Counted from the stretch's first letter, positions 1 to 9,357 are shown. The stretch: DNA of 64,000 bases from Holophagales bacterium (GCA_009843505.1 VYDI01000034.1:558001-622000), one strand, 5' to 3'. Translations and numbers: made by a program. Notes: generated by a model not told the origin, from the letters alone.

Positions 1-875
1 GGATCGGCGGCTACTCGATGACGAACCGGGAACTCCTGAACCGGGTGATCGAGCGGGTCTACGTCTCCCTGTCCCCGGCCCTGATCCCGCTGATCCAACT
101 GCTTGGCCAGATGGAGCTCTACCTGGCGGTGCGCGCGCTGAGAGACCGCGCCGCTGGGCGCGGCCTCGCGATGTGCATCCCCGAACTCCTTCCCGAGTAC
201 GACACCGGGCCGGCGTTCGTCTGCGAGGACCTGTGGAACCCCCTGCTGCTGCATCAGGAACAGGCGCCCGTCCCCTGCACGGTAAGTACCGCCGGCAGCG
301 TGCCGATCACGGTCGTCACCGGGCCCAACTCGGGCGGCAAGACGCGACTGATCCAGGCGATCGCGCTCGCCCAGCTACTCGCCCAGTCGGGCCTCTACGC
401 GCCTTGCGCCCGCGGCCGCCTGCGGGTGCAGAACGGGCTCTTCGTCTCCCTGATCGAACGCGAGAGCGCGGATCAGGTAGAGGGCCGCCTTGGCCGGGAA
501 CTCGTACGCATCCGCACCCTGTTCGAGGAGATGGAGCACGGCTCGATGGTCATCCTGGACGAACTCTGCTCGGGCACCAACCCGTCGGAGGGCATCGAGG
601 TCTTCACCCTGGTCCTGCAGTTGCTCCGCCGCGTCGATCCGGTGGCCTACGTCACGACCCACTTCCTCGACCACGCCCGTTCCCTCGAGGAGAACCACCA
701 CGAACTGGGTCTGGAGTTTCTCCAGGTGGAACTCGACGACGCCCGCCGGAGCACCTACCAGTTCAACGGCGGCGTCGCCCGGACGTCCCTCGCGGCGCTC
801 ACCGCCGAACGCCTCGGGGTTACGTTCGAGAACCTCTCGACAGCCGTCGACAGCCGCCGCACCAAGGCGAGCTAG
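1..875 (+). CDS. MutS-family ATPase, C-terminal part (5' end outside window)
   Basis: The reading frame is open to the left edge of the window, so the visible ATG at 18 is probably internal and the gene is truncated by the window, not by mutation. From that ATG about 285 residues show the MutS ATPase core: Walker A GPNSGGKT near residue 102, Walker B MVILDELCSGTNPSEG near 176, and the downstream AYVTTHF switch segment. MutS-family ATPases are ABC-type dimeric enzymes that act on mismatched or branched DNA. No Smr nuclease domain follows, so a typical full-length MutS2 is unlikely. A stand-alone MutS-related protein or MutS1 cannot be separated without the N-terminus. The gene converges on the DUF2461 gene, with a three-hairpin element between them. 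Confidence 0.85.
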   Translation, partial: IGGYSMTNRELLNRVIERVYVSLSPALIPLIQLLGQMELYLAVRALRDRAAGRGLAMCIPELLPEYDTGPAFVCEDLWNPLLLHQEQAPVPCTVSTAGSVPITVVTGPNSGGKTRLIQAIALAQLLAQSGLYAPCARGRLRVQNGLFVSLIERESADQVEGRLGRELVRIRTLFEEMEHGSMVILDELCSGTNPSEGIEVFTLVLQLLRRVDPVAYVTTHFLDHARSLEENHHELGLEFLQVELDDARRSTYQFNGGVARTSLAALTAERLGVTFENLSTAVDSRRTKAS

Positions 876-894
876 CGCGGCAGAAGGTCCAGAG

Positions 895-986
895 CCGGCG
901 CTCCGCGCCGGATGCCGGCGAGAACCCGTGTGGCGCGTTCCGCGCCACACGCGTCACAGTCCGTGCGCTCGTCATCGGGCGCACGG
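895..986. repeat. Three consecutive GC-rich hairpins between convergent genes
   Basis: Three perfect stem-loops follow one another. The first is 895-911 (7-bp stem CCGGCGC, loop TCC). The second is 927-951 (11-bp stem CGTGTGGCGCG, loop TTC). The third is 961-968 pairing with 979-986 (8-bp stem CCGTGCGC, 10-nt loop). They fill the 158-bp gap between the convergent MutS-family and DUF2461 genes. No U-tract follows, so this is not a classical intrinsic terminator. It may be a bidirectional transcript-end structure or a REP-like element. The architecture resembles 20312-20415 and 44995-45056, but sequence similarity is weak. Confidence 0.6.
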
Positions 987-1033
987 ATGACACGCCGGCG
1001 CACCCAGTCTTCTGCCGAGAGGGCGCCTGGCCT

Positions 1034-1726
1034 TCAGTACGGGACGCCGGTCGCCCGGCAGACGAAGCGCATCAGGGGCGAGGCGGCGACGCAGAGTCCC
1101 GTGAACTCGTCCAGAAAGCCGGCGCCGAGCAGGCGGGTCTGGTTCAACCGCGCGACGGCCATGAAGGACTTGCGCTTGATGTCGTCGATTCGGGGATGAT
1201 CCGCGTCAAACCCTCGCGGCGCCCGCTTCAGACTCTCACCGCCCAGTTCGAGCTCGCCGCCGAGCCCGGGATCCCCGGTGACCTCGGCCCAGCCGTCCGC
1301 GTCTCCCACGATCTGCTGCCGGATCGCCCGCAGCGCCTCCGGGTGGGGCCGCCACATCCCGCCGCCCATGAACACGCTTCCCGGTTCGATGTGCAGGTAG
1401 AAGCCGGGCGCGTGGGCGTCGCGATGCTGCTCGTGACGGAAGTGGATGCCGATGTGGGTCTTGTAGGGCCGCTTGTCGCGAGAGAACCGCACGTCCCGGT
1501 GGATGCGGAACAGGGAACCGCCTACCTTCTTCGGCACCGCCAGAAAGTGGCGCGAGACCTCATCGATCCGGGTCCCGAAGTCGCTGATGAACTGCAGCGC
1601 CGGCTCGCGCACGACGTCTTCGTAACGCTCGCCGTTGGTCTTGAACCAGTCGCGCTCGTTGTTCTCCGCGAGTTCGCGCAGAAAGGCGAAGGTCTGTCTC
1701 GAAAACGGGTTCTTCCATCGGTCCAT
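1034..1726 (-). CDS. DUF2461 (TIGR02453) family protein
   Basis: A 230-residue protein starting MDRWKNPFSRQTFAFL. The start at 1726 is chosen over an upstream in-frame ATG at 1792 because a strong GAGGAGAG ribosome-binding site lies just before it and the N-terminus fits the family there. The hallmark segment is FSRDKRPYKTHIGIHF in the middle, with ENNERDWFKTN near the N-terminus and GGGMWRPHPEALRAIR after it. All are typical of DUF2461, a widespread bacterial and fungal family of unknown biochemical role. No signal peptide or membrane segment is seen, so it is cytoplasmic. It is divergent from glpF, with a dyad in the shared upstream region. Confidence 0.85.
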   Translation of the reverse strand: MDRWKNPFSRQTFAFLRELAENNERDWFKTNGERYEDVVREPALQFISDFGTRIDEVSRHFLAVPKKVGGSLFRIHRDVRFSRDKRPYKTHIGIHFRHEQHRDAHAPGFYLHIEPGSVFMGGGMWRPHPEALRAIRQQIVGDADGWAEVTGDPGLGGELELGGESLKRAPRGFDADHPRIDDIKRKSFMAVARLNQTRLLGAGFLDEFTGLCVAASPLMRFVCRATGVPY

Positions 1727-1748
1727 GGCGATTCTCTCCTCAGGATTT

Positions 1749-1780
1749 CGGCGCGAAGTGTATTCTCCGAGTTCGCGCCG
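1749..1780. promoter_or_regulatory. Operator-like dyad in the DUF2461/glpF divergent region
   Basis: A perfect 9-bp inverted repeat, CGGCGCGAA (1749-1757) and TTCGCGCCG (1772-1780), is separated by 14 relatively AT-rich bases. It lies in the 173-bp region between the divergent DUF2461 and glpF genes. A second small palindrome, GAAGT-G-ACTTC, is at 1793-1803. The spacing fits a dimeric repressor site. A glycerol regulator is a reasonable guess from position only; no regulator gene is nearby. Confidence 0.35.
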
Positions 1781-1899
1781 GGGGAACGACACGAAGTGAC
1801 TTCATGCGGCGCGGACTCGGAGGGCGGTGGGGGCTGGGGCCAAACATGGAGCCCGCGACAGGTTTGGCGGCGCTCGGATGCTTCAACAAGGAGACCCGA

Positions 1900-2646
1900 A
1901 TGGACATCTTCGTCGCCGAGCTCGTCGGCACCGCGCTCCTCATCATCCTGGGTGACGGCGTCGTGGCGAACGTGGTCCTCACCCGGACCAAGGGAAACGA
2001 CGGCGGCTGGATCGTGATCACGACCGGCTGGGGCCTCGCTGTCGCGCTCGCCGTCTACTCCGTCGGCCGGATCAGCGGCGCCCACATCAACCCGGCCGTC
2101 AGCGTCGGCCTGTGGTCGATCGGCGAACTCGAAACGGCCCTGCTGCCGACCTACGTGGGCGCGCAGTTGCTCGGCGCCTTTGCCGGCGCGGTCGTCGTCT
2201 ACTTCACCTACCGCCCCCATTGGGCGGTCACCACCGATCAGGCGGCGAAGCTCGGAGTCTTCTGCACCGCTCCGGAGATTCCGCGGCGCCGGAGCGCCAA
2301 CCTCGTGACCGAGGTGGTCGGCACCGCCGTCCTGGTCTTCGGCGTGCTGGCCATCGCGGCCAACGCCTCCGAACTCACCGGCGAGATCGACCTGTCGGCG
2401 GTCTTCGCCACGGGCATCAACCCCCTCCTCGTCGGCTTCCTGGTCTGGGGAATCGGACTCTCGCTGGGCGGCCCCACCGGCTATGCGATCAATCCGGCGC
2501 GCGATCTGGGACCCCGCATCGCCCACGCGGTCCTGCCGATCCCGGGCAAGGGCGGCTCCGACTGGGGCTACGCCTGGGTGCCGGTGGCCGGGCCGCTCGC
2601 CGGCGGAGTGCTCGGCGCCCTGGCTTTTCGCGGTCTCGGCTGGTAG
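1900..2646 (+). CDS. glpF: Glycerol uptake facilitator (aquaglyceroporin)
   Basis: A 248-residue MIP-family channel. Both pore motifs are present: HINPAVSVG with NPA at residues 64-66 and GYAINPARDLGPR with NPA at 198-200. The Asp right after the second NPAR is the usual mark of glycerol facilitators rather than strict water channels. Hydrophobic segments are spaced as expected for six TM helices. The start at 1900 is favoured by AAGGAGA about 7 bases upstream; an in-frame ATG at 1804 would add an unconserved 32-residue leader. glpK follows after 12 bases, giving the classical glpFK uptake-and-trap pair. Confidence 0.93.
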   Translation: MDIFVAELVGTALLIILGDGVVANVVLTRTKGNDGGWIVITTGWGLAVALAVYSVGRISGAHINPAVSVGLWSIGELETALLPTYVGAQLLGAFAGAVVVYFTYRPHWAVTTDQAAKLGVFCTAPEIPRRRSANLVTEVVGTAVLVFGVLAIAANASELTGEIDLSAVFATGINPLLVGFLVWGIGLSLGGPTGYAINPARDLGPRIAHAVLPIPGKGGSDWGYAWVPVAGPLAGGVLGALAFRGLGW

Positions 2647-2658
2647 GCCGCGGCAACC

Positions 2659-4146
2659 ATGAGCTACGTTCTCGCCCTCGACCAGGGCACGACTTCCAGC
2701 CGCTCCATCCTCTTCGAGCACGAGGGTACCTCCGCAGCTTCCGCTCAGCGGGAGTTCCCCCAACTTTACCCGTCGCCCGGACACGTCGAGCACGATCCCG
2801 AAGCGATCTGGAAGACCCAGCTCGCCACCGCCCGCGCCGCCATCCGGGGAGCTTCCGCCTCCGCCGCCGACATCGCCGCAATCGGCATCGCGAATCAGCG
2901 GGAGACGGTCGTGCTGTGGGAGCGCGACAGCGGCAAACCGATCGACAACGCGATCGTCTGGCAGAGCCGCATCACCGCACCGCTCTGTGAGCGACTGAAA
3001 CAGCAGGGGCACGAGGATCTGTTTCGCGCCAGAACCGGGCTGGTGCTCGATCCGTACTTCTCGGGCACGAAGATCGCCTACCTGCTCGACAAGCACAAGC
3101 TCCGCGCCCCCGCCCGACGCGGCGAGATTCTCGCCGGAACGATCGACACGTTCCTGCTCTGGCGCCTCACCCGCGGCGAAGTCCACGCTACGGACGCGAG
3201 CAACGCCTCGCGCACCCTGCTGTTCGACATCCACAACCTGGACTGGGACGACGAGCTGCTCGGCATCCTGCGCGTGCCTCGCGCCATGCTGCCCGAGGTA
3301 CGGAACTCGAGCGGCGACTTCGGGCGAACCGATCGGCGCCTGTTCGGGCGGCGGATACCGATCGCCGGAATCGCCGGCGACCAGCAGGCCGCCACCTTCG
3401 GCCAGGGCTGCTTCCGGCGCGGCATGGTGAAGAACACCTACGGCACCGGCTGCTTCATCCTGATGAACACCGGGAGTCGCGCGGTTTCGTCGAAGAACGG
3501 CCTCCTCACCACCGTCGGCTGGGTGCTCCAGGGCAAGCCCACCTATTGCCTCGAGGGTTCCGTCTTCGTGGGCGGCGCCGCCGTCCAGTGGCTGCGCGAC
3601 GGTCTCGGACTCATCGAACGTTCGGACCAGATCGAGGCGCTGGCCGCAAGCGAGCCGGACAGCGGAGGCGTCTACCTGGTCCCGGCTTTCGTCGGCCTCG
3701 GCGCGCCGCACTGGGATCCCTATGCCAGGGGCCTGCTCATCGGCCTCGAGCGTTCGACCACCGCCGGCCACGTGGCCAGAGCCACGGTCGAGTCGATGGC
3801 TTACCAGAGCCTCGATGTCGTCCGCGCCATGGAGGCCGACGCCGGTTCGCGGATGCGTGAACTCCGCGTCGACGGCGGCGCCTCGGTCAACGACACCCTG
3901 ATGCAGTTCCAGGCGGACCTGCTCGGCAAGCGCGTGCAGCGGCCGGTCGTCGCGGAAACCACGGCCCTCGGCGCGGCCTACCTCGCCGGGCTCGCCGTCG
4001 GTTTCTGGAGCGACCAGGCCGACGTGACGAGCAACTGGGCGCTCGATCGCGAGTTCGAGCCACAATCGACCCCGGCAGGGCGACGACGCCTCGCCGCCGG
4101 CTGGCAGCGGGCGGTCGAGCGATCCCGAGCCTGGGCCGAGGCGTAG
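2659..4146 (+). CDS. glpK: Glycerol kinase
   Basis: A 495-residue FGGY-family kinase of normal length. It converts glycerol and ATP to sn-glycerol-3-phosphate in the cytosol. Visible hallmarks are the N-terminal phosphate loop [26 protein letters not shown], the conserved [12 protein letters not shown] segment, and the C-terminal [19 protein letters not shown]. It sits 12 bases after glpF, so the two are surely co-transcribed. A glycerol-3-phosphate dehydrogenase is not in the window. A crotonase follows 47 bases later on the same strand and may be read through from the same promoter. Confidence 0.97.
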   Translation: MSYVLALDQGTTSSRSILFEHEGTSAASAQREFPQLYPSPGHVEHDPEAIWKTQLATARAAIRGASASAADIAAIGIANQRETVVLWERDSGKPIDNAIVWQSRITAPLCERLKQQGHEDLFRARTGLVLDPYFSGTKIAYLLDKHKLRAPARRGEILAGTIDTFLLWRLTRGEVHATDASNASRTLLFDIHNLDWDDELLGILRVPRAMLPEVRNSSGDFGRTDRRLFGRRIPIAGIAGDQQAATFGQGCFRRGMVKNTYGTGCFILMNTGSRAVSSKNGLLTTVGWVLQGKPTYCLEGSVFVGGAAVQWLRDGLGLIERSDQIEALAASEPDSGGVYLVPAFVGLGAPHWDPYARGLLIGLERSTTAGHVARATVESMAYQSLDVVRAMEADAGSRMRELRVDGGASVNDTLMQFQADLLGKRVQRPVVAETTALGAAYLAGLAVGFWSDQADVTSNWALDREFEPQSTPAGRRRLAAGWQRAVERSRAWAEA

Positions 4147-4193
4147 CTGCGGTACGCTCTCGCCCCTCGAACCCACCACGTCCGGAGATCGCA

Positions 4194-5021
4194 ATGACCG
4201 ATGTAGCCGCCCGCCCCCGCCTCACCGTTGACATCGAAGCCGGCGTCGCCGATGTACGTCTCGACCGCGCGGACAAGTTGAACGCGCTGGACGGCGCGAT
4301 GTTCGACGCCCTGGGCAGCACCGCCCGCGAGCTGGCCGAGGACTCGTCGGTGCGCGCAGTCGTGCTCTCCGGCAACGGCCGCGCCTTCTGTGCCGGCCTC
4401 GACTTCGGCAGTTTCCGCGCCATGCAGCAGGGCGGCGACAGGCAATCCTCGACACGCGAGTTGGTCCAGCGGACCGACGAAAACCCCGCCAACCGCGCCC
4501 AGTTCGCGGCCTGGGGCTGGCACTCGATGCCCGTTCCGGTGATTGCCGCGGTCCACGGCGTGGCCTACGGAGGCGGCTTCCAGATCGCGCTAGGCGCCGA
4601 TCTTCGTGTCGTCCATCCTGAAGCCAGACTCTCGGTGCGCGAGATCGTCTGGGGCCTGATCCCCGACATGGCAGGACCCCAGTTGCTGCGGCACCTGGTG
4701 CGCTCCGACATCGCCAAGGAGCTGACCTTCACCGGCCGCGTGATCAGCGGCGTCGAGGCCGCTGAGCTCGGCCTCGCCACCCGGCTGTCCGAACAGCCGC
4801 TCGACGACGCCCTCGCGATCGCGCGCGAGATCGCCGGCAACTCGCCGCACGCGATCCGCGCCGCCAAGCAGGTGCTCGACACCGCCCCGAGGGTCGGCGT
4901 CCGCGAAGGTCTCGAAACCGAGGAGCGGCTGCAGGTCGGCCTGATCGGTTCCCCGAATCAGGTCGAAGCCGTGATGGCGAACATGGAGAAGCGGGCGCCC
5001 GACTTCGCCGACGTCGACTGA
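4194..5021 (+). CDS. Enoyl-CoA hydratase/isomerase family protein (crotonase)
   Basis: A 275-residue crotonase-fold protein. The oxyanion-hole segments are clear: RAFCAGLDFGSF near residue 62 and AVHGVAYGGGFQIALGADL near 120. The usual acidic catalytic region reads WGLIPDMAGPQLL, so the canonical hydratase Glu pair is not obvious and isomerase or another crotonase chemistry is possible. The C-terminal helical part follows the family pattern. The start ATG at 4194 lies shortly after an AGATCGCA stretch with no strong ribosome-binding site. It follows glpK on the same strand and converges with ppk. Substrate cannot be assigned. Confidence 0.88.
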   Translation: MTDVAARPRLTVDIEAGVADVRLDRADKLNALDGAMFDALGSTARELAEDSSVRAVVLSGNGRAFCAGLDFGSFRAMQQGGDRQSSTRELVQRTDENPANRAQFAAWGWHSMPVPVIAAVHGVAYGGGFQIALGADLRVVHPEARLSVREIVWGLIPDMAGPQLLRHLVRSDIAKELTFTGRVISGVEAAELGLATRLSEQPLDDALAIAREIAGNSPHAIRAAKQVLDTAPRVGVREGLETEERLQVGLIGSPNQVEAVMANMEKRAPDFADVD

Positions 5022-5029
5022 AGCGGAGA

Positions 5030-5045
5030 CGGCCGACGCCGGCCG
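5030..5045. terminator. Short hairpin between convergent crotonase and ppk genes
   Basis: CGGCC (5030-5034) pairs with GGCCG (5041-5045) across a six-base loop, filling the 24-bp gap between two convergent stop codons. There is no T-run. A bidirectional transcript-end hairpin is plausible, but a 5-bp GC stem is weak evidence in such GC-rich DNA. Confidence 0.25.
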
Positions 5046-7265
5046 CTACTCCAGGTGCCAGCCGTGGCTGCCCTGGAGCAGCGCGCGCTGGGAATCGAAA
5101 GGCTCGCTGCCGGCCCCCGACTCGACCCGCGCGTAGCTGCCGTCCGACTCCAGACGCCGGCAGTTCGCCGTGTCGACCAGGTGCGGTGCCAGAATGTCCC
5201 GGAGCGCCGCCAGCCGCAGGTCCGGATCCAGGATCGGACAGAGCAGTTCGACGCGGCCGTTCAGGTTGCGGGGCATCAGGTCGGCGCTACCGGTGAACAG
5301 CTCCTCGTCGCCGCCGTTTCGGAAGTAGTACAACCGCGAGTGCTCGAGGAACCGGCCCACGATCGAGGTCACCGAGATGTTCTCGGACAGGCCCGGTACG
5401 CCCGGACGCAGACAGCAGATCCCACGAACCTGCAGCAGCACCTCGACGCCGGCCTGGGAGGCGCGGTACAGCGCGTCGATGCACTCGCGGTCGACCAGCG
5501 AGTTCATCTTGAAGATCAGACGGCCGTCACCACGCAGCCGGTGGCCCTCGATCTCCCGGTCGATTCGCCGGACGAGTTCACGGCGCATCTGGTGCGGCGC
5601 GACCAGGAGGCGGCTGTAGCGCTCCTCACGGGCGTATCCGGTGATCGCATTGAACAGTTTGGCCACGTCCGAGGTGATCTCGGAGTCGTCCGTCAGCAGC
5701 CCGATGTCTGTATAGATGCGGGCGGTCACCGGGTTGTAGTTGCCGGTCGCGAGGTGCGCATAGGAGTGCAGCTTGCCCGCCTCCCGACGCACCACGAGGC
5801 ACATCTTGGCGTGGGTCTTGAGCCCCATCACGCCGTACACGACATGAACGCCGGCGGCTTCCAGCGCCCGCGCCCAGCCGATGTTGTACTCCTCGTCGAA
5901 GCGCGCCTTCAACTCGACCAGGACCGAGACCTGTTTGCCCTTCTCCCGCGCCTCCATCAGGGCCTCGACGACGGGTGAGTTCGCCCCAACACGGTAGAGG
6001 GTCTGCTTGATCGCAATCACGTCCGGGTCGGCCGCCGCCTCCCGCAGCAGCCGAACGACCGGGGAGAAGCTGTCGTACGGGTGATAGAGGAGATGATCGC
6101 GCCGGCGGATCGCCTCGAAGAGGGACTCGTCGCTCCTGAGCGCTGCATGGCGCACGGGGCGGATCGTGCTGTCACGAAGTTCGGGCAGGTCGAGGAACGC
6201 GATCTCGCTCAGGTCGGCTAGGCCGAGCGGCGAGGGCAACGTGTCGACCTGGAATCGCGCCAACCCCATGTTCCGCTCCAGGATCGCCCGGATGCGCTTC
6301 GGCATGTCCTCGCGCACCTCAAGGCGCACGACGGAGCCGAAGTGCCTCTGCCCGACGACCTCGACGATCGCCGTCAGCAGATCGCCCGCCTCGTCCTCCT
6401 CCACCTCCAGGTCGGCGTCTCGCGTGACCCGGAAAGGGTAGGCGGCCGCAATCTTGAAGCCGGGGAACAGCAGGTCGAGATTGGCCGCGATCAGCTCCTC
6501 GATCCACACGAACCTGCCCCGCCCCGACTCCAGACCGAGTTCGTCGCGGCTGCTGCCCGGCGCCCGCACCAGCCGCGGCAGTACCTGCGGCACCTTGACG
6601 CGCGCGAAGCGCTCACCGTGACTGCCGTCGTCGATGACCACCGCCAGATTCAGGCTCAGGTTGGAGACGTGAGGAAACGGATGGCTCGGGTCGAATGCCA
6701 GCGGCGTCAGGACGGGGAAGATGTCGCGCTTGAAGTACGCCCCCAGTTTGCGCTTCTTCTTGGCCGAAAGGGAGTCGTAGGAAACGATCTGGATCCCCGC
6801 TTCCTTCAGCTTGGGCAGCAGGTCGTCGTGCCAGCAGGCATAGGCGAGCCGGCGTTCGCGCTCGAGGTGAGATCGGATGCCAGCCAACTGCTCCGACGGC
6901 GTCATTCCGTCCGGCGGCGCTTCCAGCGCGCCGCGTTCGAGCTGCCGCACCAGGCCCGCGACGCGGACCATGAAGAACTCGTCCATGTTGCTGCCGTAGA
7001 TCGACAGGAACTTGACCCGCTCCAGCAGCGGATGCCTGGAATCCTGCGCTTCCTCAAGGACCCGGCTGTTGAAGCGCAGCCAGCTCAACTCGCGGTTGAT
7101 GTAGTGCTCGGGAAGACCGGGCTCAATGGCCTGAGGACCGGGGCGTGCGGGCGCCTCCGCCTCGACGGTCAACGGCTCCGTTTCGACACCCAACGGCTCG
7201 GCCGGAACCGTCGCGGCCGACGGCTCGATCAGATCCTCAGCGACTGCAGACTCCGGGTACGTCAC
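5046..7265 (-). CDS. ppk: Polyphosphate kinase 1
   Basis: A 739-residue PPK1 that makes inorganic polyphosphate from ATP reversibly. The N-terminal domain begins at YINRELSWLRFNSRVL, about 55 residues in. The stretch before it is Ala/Pro/Glu-rich, unconserved and probably disordered. Both active-site histidines are visible: KTHAKMCLVV (autophosphorylated His region) and YAHLATGNYNPVTARIYTD. The Gly/Asn-rich end RNLNGRVELLCPI matches the C2 domain. The start is a GTG at 7265; no better in-frame start precedes the conserved region. No phosphatase (ppx) or pho regulator is adjacent. It lies on the same strand as the SpoIIE-type phosphatase gene 40 bases upstream. Confidence 0.97.
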   Translation of the reverse strand: MTYPESAVAEDLIEPSAATVPAEPLGVETEPLTVEAEAPARPGPQAIEPGLPEHYINRELSWLRFNSRVLEEAQDSRHPLLERVKFLSIYGSNMDEFFMVRVAGLVRQLERGALEAPPDGMTPSEQLAGIRSHLERERRLAYACWHDDLLPKLKEAGIQIVSYDSLSAKKKRKLGAYFKRDIFPVLTPLAFDPSHPFPHVSNLSLNLAVVIDDGSHGERFARVKVPQVLPRLVRAPGSSRDELGLESGRGRFVWIEELIAANLDLLFPGFKIAAAYPFRVTRDADLEVEEDEAGDLLTAIVEVVGQRHFGSVVRLEVREDMPKRIRAILERNMGLARFQVDTLPSPLGLADLSEIAFLDLPELRDSTIRPVRHAALRSDESLFEAIRRRDHLLYHPYDSFSPVVRLLREAAADPDVIAIKQTLYRVGANSPVVEALMEAREKGKQVSVLVELKARFDEEYNIGWARALEAAGVHVVYGVMGLKTHAKMCLVVRREAGKLHSYAHLATGNYNPVTARIYTDIGLLTDDSEITSDVAKLFNAITGYAREERYSRLLVAPHQMRRELVRRIDREIEGHRLRGDGRLIFKMNSLVDRECIDALYRASQAGVEVLLQVRGICCLRPGVPGLSENISVTSIVGRFLEHSRLYYFRNGGDEELFTGSADLMPRNLNGRVELLCPILDPDLRLAALRDILAPHLVDTANCRRLESDGSYARVESGAGSEPFDSQRALLQGSHGWHLE

Positions 7266-7305
7266 GGTAACCGTTGATTCTACATCGGTTCCGCCTTGTC
7301 CCGGG

Positions 7306-9336
7306 TCACTCGACGGGCCGGCGCCTCACTACGACGAACGTCACGTCGTCGGCGGGAACTCCCTGCGGCGACAACTCCTCGACCCAACGCTCGAACTCGG
7401 CAACCGCCTCCCCTGCCGGACGTTGCCCAACCTCCCGCCAGCGCTCGGCGACCGCCGCGTAGCCAATCGGCTCGCCGTCCTCGCCGAGCATCTCCGGCAA
7501 ACCGTCGCTCATCAGCAGGGCCGCGTCGCCGGGTTCAAGCCGCACCCGGCGATTCTCGTAGGACGCGTTCGCCAGAGTGCCGAGCGGCACGCCGGACGTC
7601 ATGATCTCCTCGACCTCACCCGCCGGGGAGCGGCTTACCAGCACCGGCGGCATGCCGGCCGACGCCAGGTCGAGCGCCCCGTCCCGGTAGCGCGCCAGTA
7701 CCAGGGCCATCGCCCGCCGCCCCAGGTTCATCGAGCGGATCGTCGCTGTCGCGTGGGACAGGAAGTCGGCCAGGTCAAGCAGTGCGGAAGCACCGGGCGC
7801 CGCGGGCGTCGGCGAGGCCGTGCCGCTGACCGAGCGGAAGTGGCCCATGTCCGCCGACGACAGCAGCGACTTCACCACCGTCACCATCGTCCCCGCGCGG
7901 GCGCCGTGGCCGGTTGCGTCGCCAACCGCGATGGTCAGTAAACCGTCCGGCCGGAGCCGGCTGAAGTCGTAGTAATCGCCCCCGACCTCCGAGGCCGTGC
8001 GTAGGAACACGGCGATCTCCAGGTCCGGGTGCTCGGGGATGCCGGCGGGCAGCAGCGAGAGCTGGAACCTTCGCGCCTCCTCGAGTTCGCTGGTCTGCCG
8101 CTCGTTCTCCGCCTCCAGCAGGCGCCGGTCGACCTCCTGCTGGCGCCGGTATCTTTCCTGTTCGAGCAACTGCTGCCGGCTCTTCTCCTGGTCGCGGGCC
8201 ATGCGGTTGAACGCTTCGCCCAGTTTGCCCACCTCGTCACGGCCGCCCAGTCGCGCCCGGGCCGCGGCGTCGCCGCGGGCCAGCCGATCGACTTGCCTGG
8301 TCAGGTGGCTGAGCCTTCGCGTCAAGCGGTTCGAGAGCGGCGCCACCGCCAGAAGGGACAGGCTGAGGATCCCCACGCCAACGCCCAGGTTGCGGAGCGA
8401 TGCGTTCCTCATCTCGGCCAGGGAGGGGCCGATCGGACGCACGATGCCGTAGATCAACTGGCCTCCGGCAGCAGCCTGCGTTGCGACCACCCACTCGCTC
8501 ATGCCCTGACAAAGGTCCTCGTGCCCCGCGGCGAGCGCCTCGAGGAGGGGTTCGTCGCCGGCGCAGTGCACTTCCTCGAGGAGTTCCAGTTCCTCCGGCT
8601 CGGAGGTGTAGATCTCGCCCTCCGCGTCCAATGCGAACGGCACCGCGCCGCCACCGCGTGGAATGCGCCGCAGGACGTTCCGCATCAGGTTCTCGGGCCG
8701 GATCGCGGCTTCCAGGTGCGCCACGACGTCACCGTCCCGGTGGACGGGAGTAGAGACGGGGCCACCGAAGACCCGCGCGGCCCAGTCCCGGGCCCTGCGC
8801 GCCCACTCGAGGTCGGTCTCGTCGTCCTCCGCTTCACCCTGTTCAGTCATGGGGCGTTCACCCGAGCGGCCACCAGTCGGAAGACGTTCCGGATCTCCTC
8901 TCCGCGACCAGAAGACGCGCCGGCCCTCAATGCCCCGGAGCCCCTGTGGACCGGAACCTCCGCTACCGCCAGTCCGGCCCCCCGGCCCAGCACCCGACTC
9001 CCGCTCCGGCGTGACCGCGGGAACGAGTTCGAGCCCGTCGACGAAGTCCGCGCCATCGCCCATGGTGCTCCAGAGAAACCCCACGAGGGCCTCCGGGTCG
9101 GCGTACTGGGGGTCGTCGAAGGGCAGCATCGTGCCAAGCCTCCGCATGTACCCCTGCACATCGTCCCTGGTCCGGAGAAGACCGACCGATATCTGCCTCG
9201 TGACCTCAAGAGACTCCGCTTCGACCGCGGCCCGGAACGCCCTGGCCGAGGAGACGTACGTGTAGCCGACGATGCCGGCCAGTGGCAGCACCGCCAGCAC
9301 CAGAAAGGCGAGGATGAGTTGACTACGCAGCTTCAT
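7306..9336 (-). CDS. Membrane-bound SpoIIE-type PP2C serine phosphatase with HAMP domain
   Basis: About 676 residues. Order: N-terminal TM helix (LILAFLVLAVLPLAGIVGY), an extracytoplasmic sensor region of about 300 residues rich in Gly/Arg and acidic stretches, a second TM (LGVGVGILSLSLLAVAPLS), HAMP (LSHLTRQVDRLARGD through GKLGEAFNRMARD), a coiled coil (QQLLEQERYRRQQEVD), then a SpoIIE/RsbU phosphatase domain with GGDYYDF, VGDATGHGARAG and LLMSDGLPEM. Such proteins dephosphorylate anti-anti-sigma factors or signalling partners under an external cue. No anti-sigma or STAS gene is adjacent, so the partner is unknown. ATG 9336 is preferred; a TTG at 9348 is an alternative. It lies directly downstream of trmJ. 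Confidence 0.9.
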   Translation of the reverse strand: MKLRSQLILAFLVLAVLPLAGIVGYTYVSSARAFRAAVEAESLEVTRQISVGLLRTRDDVQGYMRRLGTMLPFDDPQYADPEALVGFLWSTMGDGADFVDGLELVPAVTPERESGAGPGGRTGGSGGSGPQGLRGIEGRRVFWSRRGDPERLPTGGRSGERPMTEQGEAEDDETDLEWARRARDWAARVFGGPVSTPVHRDGDVVAHLEAAIRPENLMRNVLRRIPRGGGAVPFALDAEGEIYTSEPEELELLEEVHCAGDEPLLEALAAGHEDLCQGMSEWVVATQAAAGGQLIYGIVRPIGPSLAEMRNASLRNLGVGVGILSLSLLAVAPLSNRLTRRLSHLTRQVDRLARGDAAARARLGGRDEVGKLGEAFNRMARDQEKSRQQLLEQERYRRQQEVDRRLLEAENERQTSELEEARRFQLSLLPAGIPEHPDLEIAVFLRTASEVGGDYYDFSRLRPDGLLTIAVGDATGHGARAGTMVTVVKSLLSSADMGHFRSVSGTASPTPAAPGASALLDLADFLSHATATIRSMNLGRRAMALVLARYRDGALDLASAGMPPVLVSRSPAGEVEEIMTSGVPLGTLANASYENRRVRLEPGDAALLMSDGLPEMLGEDGEPIGYAAVAERWREVGQRPAGEAVAEFERWVEELSPQGVPADDVTFVVVRRRPVE

Positions 9337-9357
9337 CGTCCGGTTCAACCAGGCTCT

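Noticed and set aside
173..2017. A 614-codon plus-strand frame across the MutS end and the DUF2461 gene
   Set aside because: It runs through a hairpin region and two real genes, and the translation is Arg/Pro-rich without motifs.
1522..4194. A long minus-strand open frame opposite glpF and glpK
   Set aside because: It overlaps two unmistakable plus-strand genes and has no domain features.
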